Shown here: piece after piece, positions 36,120-44,767 of the stretch | Layout: each line of letters starts with the position of its first letter | Position numbering within the stretch: position 1 is the stretch's first letter | Origin: Thiovibrio sp964588325 | Lineage (GTDB): Bacteria > Desulfobacterota > Desulfobulbia > Desulfobulbales > Desulfurivibrionaceae | Direction of reading: 5' to 3' | DNA length: 64,000 bases | Assembly: GCA_964588325.1 (NCBI GenBank) | Contig: CAZPOR010000012.1 | Coordinates: 58,404 to 122,403, forward strand | The notes under the pieces: model-generated | Told to the model about the DNA's origin: nothing | Databases searched by the model: none | What the model saw: the letters and a program-made list of their open reading frames with translations, nothing else | Program-made: the position numbers and the translations under genes

Positions 36120-36265
36120 TTTTTTTGCAAACGCACCTTTGGGGAGGGCCTGTCCGGTTTTTCTCAACGGGTCAGCCTCTGCCAGCTTAAAGAATTGGCC
36201 TTCTTCGTGTTTGGCAGAGGTTTTTTCTTTTTTCTCCCCGGGGGCCTTTTTCCCCAGAGAACTCC

Positions 36266-36445
36266 ATGAGTCATTCTGCAAAAACGCCCGCGCCTGAGCT
36301 GAAACCTGTTTCCGAGGACGCCATTCTCAAGGTCTCCAAGGAGATCGTGGTGAAGTTCATTGAGGTGGGCCGTCTTGCCCCGGGTAATTTTGACGAGATG
36401 TTCCGCGCCATCTATCAGTCGGTGCGGGATACCGTCAGGTCCTGA
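36266..36445 (+). CDS. Small conserved hypothetical protein (59 aa)
   Basis: Short reading frame coding MSHSAKTPAPELKPVSEDAI and then LKVSKEIVVKFIEVGRLAPG, NFDEMFRAIYQSVRDTVRS. The composition is that of a soluble helical protein, and I recall similar small proteins in Desulfobacterota and Geobacter relatives. It ends 2 bp before mpl, so the two are co-transcribed. Function unknown. The ribosome-binding site (AGAGAA) is modest, but coherent composition and tight spacing support it as real. Confidence 0.75.
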   Translation: MSHSAKTPAPELKPVSEDAILKVSKEIVVKFIEVGRLAPGNFDEMFRAIYQSVRDTVRS

Positions 36446-36447
36446 CC

Positions 36448-37914
36448 GTGGCTGTTCCTCCGGCGGGCCTCGATTCTGCTCTCAACCGTTTTCCGGAAAA
36501 TATCCGCCACATCCATCTCATGGGCATCTGCGGCACCGGGGTAGGCGCCCTGGCCGGCATGCTGAAAAGCGCGGGATACACCGTGACCGGCTCGGACCAG
36601 CAGGTCTATCCTCCCATGAGTGATTTTCTGGCCGGGCAGCATATAGCCGTCCAGTCCGGCTATTCCCCGGATAACCTTGAGCCGCGGCCGGATCTGGTGG
36701 TGGTGGGCAATGTCATCCGGCGGGAAAACCCGGAAGCCCTGGCCCTGGCCGAGCGCGGTATCCCCTATGTCTCCTTTCCCCAAGCCCTGAGCCATTTCTT
36801 TATCCGCGACAAGACCTCGTTGGTTGTTGCCGGAACCCATGGCAAGACCACGACTTCTTCCCTGCTGGCCAGCCTGCTCCGCGAGATCGGCGCGGAGCCG
36901 AGTTTCATGATCGGCGGTCTGGTGCAGGCCTTTGGCCGGAACTTCAATGTGGCGGAGGGGAGGTATTTTGTCGCCGAAGGCGATGAGTACGACACGGCTT
37001 TTTTCGACAAGGGGCCGAAGTTTCTCCATTACCGTCCCCGGATCGCCATTCTGACCAGCATCGAGTTCGACCACGCGGACATCTATGCCGATCTTGCCGC
37101 CATCAAGGCCTCCTTTGCCAAGCTCGTCGCCAGTATGCCGCCGGATGGATTTCTGGTGGCCTGCTGGGATGACCCGGTTGTCCGCGAGGTATGCCAGGGC
37201 GCCAAGTGCACGGTGGTGGGCTATGGCTGTTCCGGAGGCTGTGAATGGCGGGTCACGGATCTGCTGGTCCGCCCGGAATCCACCTCCTTTCAGGTGAGCA
37301 AAAACGGCGTTTCCTTCGGCGTGTTCGAAAACGTGCTGCCTGGGCGGCACAACGCCCTGAATGCCCTGGCGGTGATCGCGGTCCTTGATATCCTGGGGTT
37401 TGCCCAACAGGATGTTGCCCAGGGCTTGCGAAACTTTCAAGGGGTGCGGCGGCGGCAGGAAGTCCGCGGCGTGGCGCGCGGGGTGACGGTGATCGACGAT
37501 TTCGCCCATCATCCGACCGCAGTCCGGGAAACCCTCGCGGCTCTGGCAGCCGCCTATGCGGGCCGCCGCCTGGTGGCTGTTTTCGAGCCCCGGACAAACT
37601 CCAGCCGCCGCAAGGTTTTTCAGGAAGCTTACGCCTCCGCCTTTGACGCCGCGGCAGAGGTTCTGGTGCGTGAGCCGGCGCCCCTGGCCAATATCCCGGA
37701 GGCCGAACGGTTTTCCTCCCGCCGGTTGGTCGACGATTTGGCAAGCCGAGGGCTGGCCGCAGGGTATTTTTCAACAACCGAAGAGGTTCTTTCCTATCTT
37801 GATGGCAGCGCCCGTCCGGGCGATGTGGTGGCCATCATGTCCAACGGCGGGTTTGATAATATTCACCAGCGGCTTCTTGAGTTGTTGGGTCGAGCCACCG
37901 CCCCACCGATGTAA
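36448..37914 (+). CDS. mpl: UDP-N-acetylmuramate:tripeptide ligase Mpl (murein recycling)
   Basis: Mur-ligase-family enzyme of 488 aa that joins recovered L-Ala-gamma-D-Glu-mDAP to UDP-MurNAc. It has an N-terminal nucleotide loop (HLMGICGTGVGALAG), the ATP loop GTHGKTTT, the Mpl-type EGDEYDTAFFDK segment, ILTSIEFDHADIY, and the C-terminal VIDDFAHHPTA and EPRTNSSRR. The EGDEYDTAFFD segment separates Mpl from MurC. GTG 36448 is used as start because it keeps the N-terminal extension and follows the small gene by 2 bp. It sits near the elongasome operon but on the other strand. Confidence 0.93.
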   Translation: MAVPPAGLDSALNRFPENIRHIHLMGICGTGVGALAGMLKSAGYTVTGSDQQVYPPMSDFLAGQHIAVQSGYSPDNLEPRPDLVVVGNVIRRENPEALALAERGIPYVSFPQALSHFFIRDKTSLVVAGTHGKTTTSSLLASLLREIGAEPSFMIGGLVQAFGRNFNVAEGRYFVAEGDEYDTAFFDKGPKFLHYRPRIAILTSIEFDHADIYADLAAIKASFAKLVASMPPDGFLVACWDDPVVREVCQGAKCTVVGYGCSGGCEWRVTDLLVRPESTSFQVSKNGVSFGVFENVLPGRHNALNALAVIAVLDILGFAQQDVAQGLRNFQGVRRRQEVRGVARGVTVIDDFAHHPTAVRETLAALAAAYAGRRLVAVFEPRTNSSRRKVFQEAYASAFDAAAEVLVREPAPLANIPEAERFSSRRLVDDLASRGLAAGYFSTTEEVLSYLDGSARPGDVVAIMSNGGFDNIHQRLLELLGRATAPPM

Positions 37915-38117
37915 AAAAAACGATAAAAAAATGGCAGTCTAGGTACTTGTCGCCACGGTACTTGTACCGTGTGTAACATCTTGAATTTGTGGTAATTTTT
38001 TTGGGTTTCCCGTCGCGGGTGCAGGGGGAATGCCGGGTGGGTTCTGCGCTTTTAACCTCTTGAAAAAATGGTGAAAAATTTGATTTTTACCCCTGGTATT
38101 TTGGGGGGTGCTTTTTC

Positions 38118-38131
38118 TGAATGCTCATTCA
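38118..38131. promoter_or_regulatory. Palindromic operator candidate upstream of the nuo promoter
   Basis: TGAATG-ct-CATTCA is a perfect 14-bp palindrome ending 8 bp before the -35 element. Its form is that of TetR-family operators, several of which use TGAATG half sites. The regulator is not in the window. Confidence 0.45.
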
Positions 38132-38139
38132 GTATTTGC

Positions 38140-38168
38140 TTGACATCGATTTTTGATGGGGCTATTTA
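38140..38168 (+). promoter_or_regulatory. Sigma-70 promoter of the nuo operon
   Basis: TTGACA (perfect) at 38140-38145, 17-bp spacer, TATTTA (38163-38168). Transcription would start near 38175, about 43 bp before nuoA. Confidence 0.75.
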
Positions 38169-38217
38169 GGTCGGAAGCTATTCGTATAATGCGCTTCAAC
38201 CTAAGGAGCATACAGTC

Positions 38218-38640
38218 GTGGAACAGCAGGCAACTCTTGATCTTCTCTATGTGGCGGCCTTTTTCTTGGGTGGCTTGGGCTTTGCGGTGGGTCCGTTCAT
38301 CATTGCCCTCCTCCTGGCTCCCCGCTCCACCAGAAACACCAAGGAAAAAACACAGCAACTCATTGAGTGCGGCATGGAGCCCATCGGCGACGCCTGGATC
38401 CGGTTCGGCATCGTCTATTATCTCTATGCTCTGATGTTTGTGGCCTTTGCCGTGGATATCCTCTTTCTGTTCCCGGTGGCCCTTGTATATAACCAAACAG
38501 GACAGGCCGGACTCAATATCGGCGATCTCCGGGCCTTTGTCGAGATCCTGATCTTTGTCGGAATCCTGTCACTGATAATCATCTATGCTTGGAAAAAGGG
38601 AGTGTTCAAGTGGGAACGCAAAATATACAACCAGCGATAG
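38218..38640 (+). CDS. nuoA: Complex I subunit NuoA
   Basis: Membrane subunit of 140 aa with three helices and the conserved loop YECG-like segment (here LIECGMEPIGDAWIRF), which lines the quinone-channel region. GTG 38218 has AAGGAG 9 nt upstream. It overlaps nuoB by 31 nt. It is first gene of the complex I operon. Confidence 0.96.
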   Translation: MEQQATLDLLYVAAFFLGGLGFAVGPFIIALLLAPRSTRNTKEKTQQLIECGMEPIGDAWIRFGIVYYLYALMFVAFAVDILFLFPVALVYNQTGQAGLNIGDLRAFVEILIFVGILSLIIIYAWKKGVFKWERKIYNQR

Positions 38641-39107
38641 TTCAGTTTGCCCAGCTTGACAAACTGCTTGCCTTGGGAAGGGCCAACTCTCTCTGGCCCA
38701 TGACCTTCGGCCTTGCCTGCTGCGCCATCGAGATGATGGCCACCGGCGCCTCCCGCTTCGATCTGGCCCGGTTCGGCGCCGAGGTGTTCCGGCCTTCTCC
38801 GCGCCAGTGCGACGTGATGATTGTCGCCGGCACCATCAGCAAGAAGATGGCCCCTGCCGTGGAAACCCTGTACGACCAGATGCCCGAGCCCAAATGGGTC
38901 ATCGCCATGGGCAACTGCGCCATTTCCGGCGGACCCTTTGTGTATGAAGGACAGTACGGCATTGTCGAGGGCGCCGAGAAGCTGTTCCCGGTGGATGTCT
39001 TTATTCCCGGCTGCCCGCCGCGGCCGGAGGCCTTGATCGAGGGGATTCTCGAGCTTGAAGAAAAGGTGACGGGTTCCCGCAGATGGCCAAGAGTGGAGGT
39101 GGGCTGA
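38610..39107 (+). CDS. nuoB: Complex I subunit NuoB (carries cluster N2)
   Basis: Peripheral subunit of 165 aa that binds the terminal [4Fe-4S] cluster N2 and donates electrons to quinone. Cysteines appear in LACCAIEMM, MGNCAISGGPF and PGCPPRPEALIEG. GTG 38610 is preferred because AGGGAG lies 8 nt upstream; a TTG at 38589 is possible. Confidence 0.96.
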   Translation: MGTQNIQPAIVQFAQLDKLLALGRANSLWPMTFGLACCAIEMMATGASRFDLARFGAEVFRPSPRQCDVMIVAGTISKKMAPAVETLYDQMPEPKWVIAMGNCAISGGPFVYEGQYGIVEGAEKLFPVDVFIPGCPPRPEALIEGILELEEKVTGSRRWPRVEVG

Positions 39108-39109
39108 TC

Positions 39110-39682
39110 ATGAATTGTGGTGCGATCAAACAGAAACTGGCGGCCATCGGGACCGGATTGGTAAGCGAAACGGAATACGGACGCAAAGGCTTTGCCTTGG
39201 ACGTGCAGGTTGCCCCGGAACAGCTTGTTGCCGCGGTCTCGGTGCTCGATGCGGAAGGATTTTTCATCGAGGCGGTCACCGGCGTGGATTGGCTTGGAGA
39301 GCAGGCTGCCCTGCGCAAGGAGGCGGAGGCGAAAGTTGCGGCCGAAGCCAAGGCTAAGGCCGAGGCTGCTGCCGCGGCGGGAGAGGAAGCCCCCCCTGCC
39401 GAGCCGGTGGCCGAACAGGGCGAGCTTCCCGCGGATGCGCTGGAGGCGGTGTACGACTTTAACCATTACGAATCGCTCTGCCGGGTGACGATCAGAACCC
39501 GGGTGCCCCGCAGCAAGCCCGAGGTCCCCACCATTTCGCAGATCTATCCCGGCGCCAACTGGCATGAGCGGGAGACCCATGATTTTTTCGGGATCAATTT
39601 TGTCGGCCATCCCTATCTCGTGCCGCTGCTATTGCCGGAAGATGCCGATTATCATCCTTTGCTGAAGGATTTCCGCCCATGA
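39110..39682 (+). CDS. nuoC: Complex I subunit NuoC with an Ala/Glu-rich insertion
   Basis: Peripheral 30-kDa-type subunit of 190 aa. The family ending ISQIYPGANWHERETHDFFG...GHPYLVPLLLPED is intact. Residues about 64-110 are a low-complexity insertion rich in Ala, Glu and Lys, then Pro (for example KAEAAAAAGEEAPPAEP), placed between VTGVDW and VYDFNHYE, where standard NuoC continues directly. It probably forms a solvent-exposed helix. ATG 39110 has GGAGG 10 nt upstream; ATG 39083 in the same frame is an alternative. The stop overlaps the nuoD start by 4 nt. Confidence 0.94.
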   Translation: MNCGAIKQKLAAIGTGLVSETEYGRKGFALDVQVAPEQLVAAVSVLDAEGFFIEAVTGVDWLGEQAALRKEAEAKVAAEAKAKAEAAAAAGEEAPPAEPVAEQGELPADALEAVYDFNHYESLCRVTIRTRVPRSKPEVPTISQIYPGANWHERETHDFFGINFVGHPYLVPLLLPEDADYHPLLKDFRP

Positions 39683-40797
39683 GCGCCTTTGCCGAAAGTG
39701 AAGCCAAAGAAACATTTGTCTTAAACCTCGGGCCCCAGCACCCTGCCACCCATGGGGTTTTGCGGGTCAAGCTGACCATGGACGGCGAGTACATCGCCGA
39801 GGCCGAGCCGGTTCTGGGCTATATCCACCGCATGCACGAGAAGATGGGGGAGAACCGGACCTGGGCCCAGTTTATGCCCAACACCGGGAGGATGGATTAT
39901 CTCCACGCCCTGGCCTACAACCACGGGTATGTCTCCGTGGTGGAGCGGGCCGCGGGCATCGAGGTGCCGGAGCGGGCCGAATACCTGCGGGTGATAACCG
40001 CCGAGCTGAACCGGGTTTCCAGCCATCTTCTCTGGTTTGGCGCCTTTATTCTCGATCTGGGCGGATTTTCCCCGCTGCTCTATGCCTTTGACGACAGGGA
40101 ACATATCCTTGACCTGCTGGAATCCGTAACCGGCTCGCGCCTCACCTATTGTTATTTCCGTTTCGGCGGGGTGTACAACGACATCGACGATAACTTTGTT
40201 CCCGGGACCAGGGCCTTCATCAAGCGGCTGCGTGAGCGGATGCCCATGTACCACAATCTGGTCACCAAGAACATCATTCTGATGAAGCGGCTCCAGGAGG
40301 TCGGACCGATTTCAGCGGAGATGTGCCGCAAATACGGGGCAACCGGCCCGGTCTGCCGCGGCTCCGGCATCAACTTTGACGTGCGCAAGCATGAGCCGTA
40401 TTCCATCTACCCGGAATTCGACTTCGAGGTCCCGGTGTACGACCAATGCGATTCCATGGCCCGCTATATGGTGCGGATGGACGAGATCGAGCAGAGTCTG
40501 CGCATTATTGAACAGGCGTTGGATAAACTGCCTGAAGGCCCGGTCATGGCGGACAAGGTTCCCAAGATCCTCAAGCCCGCCAAGGGCGATTATTACCATG
40601 CCGTGGAAACGGCGCGCGGTTCGTTCGGCGTGCGGGTGGTCAGCGATGGGACAAACACCCCGTATCGCTTGAAACTCCGCTCTCCAACCTTTTCCAATTT
40701 GAGCCTCTTCGGCGAGGCCTGTCAGGGCATGTTGCTGCCTGACGCCCTTGCCCTGATGGGAAGCCTGGATTTGGTTATCCCCGAGATAGACAGGTAA
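39679..40797 (+). CDS. nuoD: Complex I subunit NuoD (49-kDa, quinone site)
   Basis: Peripheral subunit of 372 aa that forms the quinone pocket with NuoB. Motifs: LNLGPQHPATHGVLR, YIHRMHEKMGENRTW, TGRMDYLHAL, NRVSSHLLW, TGPVCRGSGINFDVRK and a C-terminal EIDR. NuoC and NuoD are separate here rather than fused. The next gene downstream is nuoH, so nuoE, nuoF and nuoG are missing from this locus. Confidence 0.97.
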   Translation: MSAFAESEAKETFVLNLGPQHPATHGVLRVKLTMDGEYIAEAEPVLGYIHRMHEKMGENRTWAQFMPNTGRMDYLHALAYNHGYVSVVERAAGIEVPERAEYLRVITAELNRVSSHLLWFGAFILDLGGFSPLLYAFDDREHILDLLESVTGSRLTYCYFRFGGVYNDIDDNFVPGTRAFIKRLRERMPMYHNLVTKNIILMKRLQEVGPISAEMCRKYGATGPVCRGSGINFDVRKHEPYSIYPEFDFEVPVYDQCDSMARYMVRMDEIEQSLRIIEQALDKLPEGPVMADKVPKILKPAKGDYYHAVETARGSFGVRVVSDGTNTPYRLKLRSPTFSNLSLFGEACQGMLLPDALALMGSLDLVIPEIDR

Positions 40798-40803
40798 GGA
40801 GTG

Positions 40804-40907
40804 AAATTGTTCAGCAGCACCACATCTGCTTTGTCATCGGCCTGCTCATGTGCAATAGCACACTCCGCAGACCTCTTCCGCGCATCTGTGGCACTGCTGA
40901 ACAGTTT
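40804..40907. repeat. Palindromic intergenic repeat, family A, copy 1
   Basis: Outer arms (40804-40817 and 40894-40907) carry GTTCAGCAG and CTGCTGAAC in inverted orientation. The internal block 40840-40863 is identical in sequence to 61620-61643 in copy 2. A smaller GTGC-aata-GCAC hairpin lies within that block. It begins 6 bp after the nuoD stop and fills the gap before nuoH. Nothing in it looks coding. Confidence 0.7.
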
Positions 40908-40955
40908 TATGCCGCGGTGTTTGTTTGATTATGGTAGTTCTCAAGGAGCTTCGTT

Positions 40956-41948
40956 ATGCATGTGGATCCTGAAATAATACGGCTGCTGGCGTTCCTCGTC
41001 GGAGTGATCGCCTTTGCCGCCCTGAACGCCGCCTACCTGGTCTGGCTTGAGCGCAAAGAGGCCGCGCATATCCAACGGAGGATCGGACCCAAGGAAGTCG
41101 GCCCCTTCGGCCTGCTCCAGCCTCTGGTGGACGGCATCAAGCTGATGACCAAGCAGCTCATCGTGCCGGCCGGGGTTGATCCGGTCCTGTTCAAGATCGC
41201 TCCGATCCTGGTCATGGTTCCCGCGATCATGAGCTTTGTCACCATTCCCTTCAGCGATACCCTGGTGGCGCGGAATCTGGACATCGGTCTCTTGGCCATC
41301 TTCGCCTTTGCCTCGGTGAACGTCCTCGGTCTTCTCCTGGGTGCCTGGGGCTCGCGCAACAAGTATGCGGTTATCTCCGCGGCCCGTGTGGTTTCCCAGA
41401 ACGTGGCCTACGAGATCCCCATGCTGGTCACGGTGGTGACCCTGGTGATGATCAGCGGCACCATGAATCTTTCCAAGATCGTCGGGTTGCAGATGGGCGG
41501 CTTCTGGAACTGGAACATCCTCAACCTTTCCGCCAGCCCCCTGATGCCCATTGCCTTTCTGATCTTCTTTGTCTGCATGCTGGCGGAAACCAACCGCGCC
41601 CCCTTCGACATGGCCGAGGCGGAGAGCGAACTGGTGGCCGGTGCATTCACCGAGTACTCGGGCATGGGCTTCGGCGTCTTTTTCATGGGCGAGTATGCCA
41701 ATATCGTCATCGGCGCCAGCGTGGCCACCATCCTCTTCCTGGGGGGGTGGGATTGTCCCTTTGGGTTGTTTCCCGGGGTGCATTGGTTCCTGCTCAAAAT
41801 GTACTTCCTGATCTTCACCGTCATCTGGATCCGGTGGACCTATCCGCGCACAACCTTTTACGGGCTGCTCAATCTTTCCTGGAAGATTTTGATCCCGATC
41901 TCTTTTGTTAACCTGATCCTTACCAGTGCCATGTTGAAGGTGTTTTAA
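40956..41948 (+). CDS. nuoH: Complex I subunit NuoH
   Basis: Membrane subunit of 330 aa at the junction with the peripheral arm; it forms the quinone entry tunnel. Motifs: LVWLERKEAAHIQRRIGP, GLLQPLVDGIKLMTKQ, ETNRAPFDMAEAESELVAG and FTEYSGMGF. About eight helices. An AAGGAG ribosome-binding site precedes ATG 40956. Confidence 0.97.
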   Translation: MHVDPEIIRLLAFLVGVIAFAALNAAYLVWLERKEAAHIQRRIGPKEVGPFGLLQPLVDGIKLMTKQLIVPAGVDPVLFKIAPILVMVPAIMSFVTIPFSDTLVARNLDIGLLAIFAFASVNVLGLLLGAWGSRNKYAVISAARVVSQNVAYEIPMLVTVVTLVMISGTMNLSKIVGLQMGGFWNWNILNLSASPLMPIAFLIFFVCMLAETNRAPFDMAEAESELVAGAFTEYSGMGFGVFFMGEYANIVIGASVATILFLGGWDCPFGLFPGVHWFLLKMYFLIFTVIWIRWTYPRTTFYGLLNLSWKILIPISFVNLILTSAMLKVF

Positions 41949-41950
41949 CC

Positions 41951-42391
41951 ATGATCGACTATCTCAGAGAGATTATCAGCGGGACCTGGAGCCTGTTTGT
42001 CGGCCTGGGGATTACCATCAAGTATTTTTTTCAGCCCGTGGTGACGGTGCAGTATCCGCACCAGACCCTGCCCATGACCCCGCGCTTTCGGGGGCATATC
42101 GAGCTGGTCAAGGACGAGGAAACCGGCGAGCCCAAGTGCATCGTCTGCGGCATGTGCCAGAAGGCGTGCCCCTCGAACTGCATCACGGTGAATGGCGAAA
42201 AGCGCGAAGGGGTCAAGGGCAAGGTGCTGACCGAATACACCCTGGATTTCACCAAATGCAGTCTGTGCGGGCTCTGCGTCGAGAGCTGCACGCCCAAGGC
42301 GATCACCTTTTCCAAGGATTACAACCTCGCTGGCGTCAGGAAGGAAGCGTATATCTTTGATCTCAAAAAACGTTTGGAGGCAAAGAACTGA
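41951..42391 (+). CDS. nuoI: Complex I subunit NuoI (two [4Fe-4S] clusters)
   Basis: Ferredoxin-like subunit of 146 aa with CIVCGMCQKACPSNC and CSLCGLCVESCTPKA, ligands for clusters N6a and N6b. In an enzyme lacking NuoEFG, electrons must enter here or at NuoB from an external donor such as ferredoxin or another reduced protein. The donor is not identified in the window. It overlaps nuoJ by one base. Confidence 0.96.
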   Translation: MIDYLREIISGTWSLFVGLGITIKYFFQPVVTVQYPHQTLPMTPRFRGHIELVKDEETGEPKCIVCGMCQKACPSNCITVNGEKREGVKGKVLTEYTLDFTKCSLCGLCVESCTPKAITFSKDYNLAGVRKEAYIFDLKKRLEAKN

Positions 42392-42915
42392 TGGTGTCCC
42401 TGTTTTCGGTTGAAGGCCTTTCCGGCCTCTTGTTTTTCTGCTTTATCGGGCTGACCCTGGCCGGGGGTGTTATTGCCACCAGCGCCCGCAGCCTGATCCG
42501 CAGCGTGGCCGGGCTCGCCCTCTGTTTTCTTGGGGTGGCCGGGCTCTACTATTATCTCAACAGCCCCTTTGTCGCCCTGATGCAGATCCTGATCTATGTT
42601 GGCGCGGTTTGCGTCACCATCATCTTTGCCGTGATGCTGGCCGGATCGTCCGAGCTCAAACAGCTCACCCAGCGCAACGGGCTGGTCGGACCCTTGGCTA
42701 TCCTGGCCAGCGGCATTTTGGTCTTTGCCTTGGCGGGGCTGGCCCTGAAAACGGAATGGCTTGCCGCTCCCTGCCTGGTCAATCGCGGCACGGTTGAGGA
42801 CCTTGGCCAGTCGTTGCTCACCACCTACAGCATGAGCTTCGAGCTGATTTCCGTAGTCTTATTGGTGGCGGTGATAGGCTCGCTGGTTTTGGCCCGGCAG
42901 GGGAGGGATAAGTAA
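42391..42915 (+). CDS. nuoJ: Complex I subunit NuoJ
   Basis: Membrane subunit of 174 aa with five helices. The conserved third-helix segment MQILIYVGAVCVTIIFAVML carries the pi-bulge Tyr-Val-Gly motif of NuoJ. It overlaps nuoI and nuoK by one base each. Confidence 0.94.
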   Translation: MVSLFSVEGLSGLLFFCFIGLTLAGGVIATSARSLIRSVAGLALCFLGVAGLYYYLNSPFVALMQILIYVGAVCVTIIFAVMLAGSSELKQLTQRNGLVGPLAILASGILVFALAGLALKTEWLAAPCLVNRGTVEDLGQSLLTTYSMSFELISVVLLVAVIGSLVLARQGRDK

Positions 42916-43241
42916 TGGAGATTCTTGTGCTCAGCAACAGCCTGCACACCTATCTGGTGATCGGCGCCCTGCTTTTTGGCATCGGCTTTTACGGCCTGGT
43001 CCAGCGTCAGACCTTCATCGGCATGTTGATCTCCGCGGAGTTGATCTTAAGCGGAGCGTCCCTCAACTTCATGGCTTTTAACCGTTTTTTGGCCCCTGAT
43101 CCCACGGTGGGGCAGGTCTTTACCCTGTTTATCATGGCCATTGCCGCTGCCGAGTGCGCCATCGCCCTGAGCATAATCATCGCCGTCTATCGGAACTACA
43201 AATCCATCGACACCGAAGATGTCGTGGATCTGCAAGGTTAG
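42915..43241 (+). CDS. nuoK: Complex I subunit NuoK
   Basis: Small membrane subunit of 108 aa with three helices. The proton-channel Glu is in GMLISAELILSGASLNFMAF; a second Glu is in AAAECAIALSI. Length and motifs are normal for NuoK. Confidence 0.96.
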   Translation: MEILVLSNSLHTYLVIGALLFGIGFYGLVQRQTFIGMLISAELILSGASLNFMAFNRFLAPDPTVGQVFTLFIMAIAAAECAIALSIIIAVYRNYKSIDTEDVVDLQG

Positions 43242-43261
43242 AGAGGAAAGGAATAAGGGAC

Positions 43262-44767
43262 ATGGATACAATTGTTTCCGTAAAACCGCTGCTCGCCATA
43301 CTGACGGCCCTGGCCGGGGCTGTTCTCGTGATGATGTCCGGTCGCAAGCCCAATATCAGGGAGTCGTGGTCCTTTATCGCGGCGGTGACGATGTTTTCCA
43401 TCATCGCCTCGATGATTACCACCGTTGCCCCGGCGCCCTTGGGCGAGGGCAAGACCATCGTCTATCAGTTGTTCCGGATCCTGCCTGGCGTTTCCGTCAC
43501 CCTGCGGGTAGACGCCTTTTCCATGATCTTCGCCGTGGTCGCCTCCTTTCTCTGGATGCTGGCGGTGTTCTATTCCTTGGGCTATATGCGCGGGTTGCAT
43601 GAGCATGCGCAGACTCGGTTCAACGCCTGTTTCGCCCTGTCCCTGTTCGGCGCCATCGGCGTGGCTTTTTCCGACAATCTTTTCACTCTCTATCTCTTCT
43701 ACGAGATCGTCAGCATCTGCACCTACCCGCTGGTTGCCCATCATCAGGATGAAGAGGGCTACGAGGGAGCCAAGAAGTACATTGTTTATCTGACCACCAC
43801 GGCCAAGGGTTTGGTGCTGCCGGCCATGATCCTCATCTATGTGCTCACCGGCACCCTTGATTTTGCCGACAACATCCGCACCGGCATCTTCTCCGGCGGC
43901 ACCGTGGATGCCCACGGCGCCCTGGTGACCATGCTTTATGTCTTCTGTCTCCTGGGTTTCGCCAAGAACGGCATCATGCCTTTCCACAACTGGCTTCCCG
44001 GCGCCATGGTGGCCCCGACCCCGGTTTCCGCTTTGTTGCATGCCGTGGCCGTGGTCAAGGTCGGTGTGTTCTGCACCACCAGGGTCATGCTCTATGTCTT
44101 TGGCACTGATGTGATGCAGGGGTTGAATCTTGGCATCCCCACCGCTTATTTTGTTTCCTTCACCATCCTGGTGGCCTCGATCATCGCCCTATCCAAGGAT
44201 AATCTCAAGGCGCGGCTCGCCTATTCCACGGTGAGTCAGCTTTCCTACATCATCCTCGGCGTGGCCCTGCTCACCCCCAGCGGCATTCAGGGCGGGTTGG
44301 TGCACATCGCCAACCATGCCTTCTCCAAGATCACCCTGTTTTTCTGCGCCGGCGCCATCTATGTGGCAACCCACAAGAAATGCATCTCCGAGATGAGCGG
44401 CCTGGGGCGGACCATGCCCTTCACCTTTGCCGCCTTCGGCATCGCTTCACTCAGTATGATCGGCGCGCCGCCGGTTGCCGGGTTTGTCACCAAATGGAAA
44501 CTCCTGGTCGGGACCATGGAAATGGAGTCCCACTATATCGGCATCTTGCTGGTACTGCTGGCCTCCACCCTGCTGAACGTGGCCTATTTCGCGCCGGTGA
44601 CCTATCGGGCCTTCTTCGGTAAACGGCCGGAAGGCGAGGTCTACGAAGGGGTCAAGGAAGCGCCCCTGGCCATGGTGGTGCCCATCATGATTGCCGCGAT
44701 CATTTCGGTGGTCATCGGCATGTACCCTGATTTTATGATGAATTTTGTCAAGGCGGTGACGGGATGA
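43262..44767 (+). CDS. MrpD/NuoM-like antiporter-type subunit in the nuo operon
   Basis: Membrane protein of 501 aa of the Mrp antiporter/complex I pump family. The TM5 Glu is in TLYLFYEIVSICTYPL, the TM7 Lys in HAVAVVKVGVF, the loop motif in MPFHNWLPGAMVAPTPVSALLH, and a broken-helix region near KWKLLVG. It lacks the long C-terminal lateral helix of NuoL, so it resembles MrpD. The start at 43262 has AAGGAATAAGGG upstream. Placed between nuoK and a NuoL-like gene, it makes a fourth antiporter-type subunit beside the NuoL-like protein, NuoM and NuoN. It may add a proton or sodium channel; that is inference. Confidence 0.9.
   Translation: MDTIVSVKPLLAILTALAGAVLVMMSGRKPNIRESWSFIAAVTMFSIIASMITTVAPAPLGEGKTIVYQLFRILPGVSVTLRVDAFSMIFAVVASFLWMLAVFYSLGYMRGLHEHAQTRFNACFALSLFGAIGVAFSDNLFTLYLFYEIVSICTYPLVAHHQDEEGYEGAKKYIVYLTTTAKGLVLPAMILIYVLTGTLDFADNIRTGIFSGGTVDAHGALVTMLYVFCLLGFAKNGIMPFHNWLPGAMVAPTPVSALLHAVAVVKVGVFCTTRVMLYVFGTDVMQGLNLGIPTAYFVSFTILVASIIALSKDNLKARLAYSTVSQLSYIILGVALLTPSGIQGGLVHIANHAFSKITLFFCAGAIYVATHKKCISEMSGLGRTMPFTFAAFGIASLSMIGAPPVAGFVTKWKLLVGTMEMESHYIGILLVLLASTLLNVAYFAPVTYRAFFGKRPEGEVYEGVKEAPLAMVVPIMIAAIISVVIGMYPDFMMNFVKAVTG

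Larger units (their letters stand above)
37915..38217. other. Regulatory gap between mpl and the nuo operon
   Basis: This 303-bp gap has no gene. It contains a perfect palindrome CACGGTAC-tt-GTACCGTG at 37954-37971, an AT-rich stretch, the TGAATG-ct-CATTCA palindrome, the nuo promoter and the nuoA ribosome-binding site, the last three listed or described separately. No T-tract terminator for mpl is evident. Confidence 0.6.

Noticed and set aside
36448..37914. murC assignment for the Mur-ligase gene
   Set aside because: The EGDEYDTAFFDK segment and the recycling-type layout fit Mpl rather than MurC.
43238..44041. Minus-strand His/Gly-rich open frames across the nuo genes
   Set aside because: Mirror images of hydrophobic helices; same artefact at several nuo genes.
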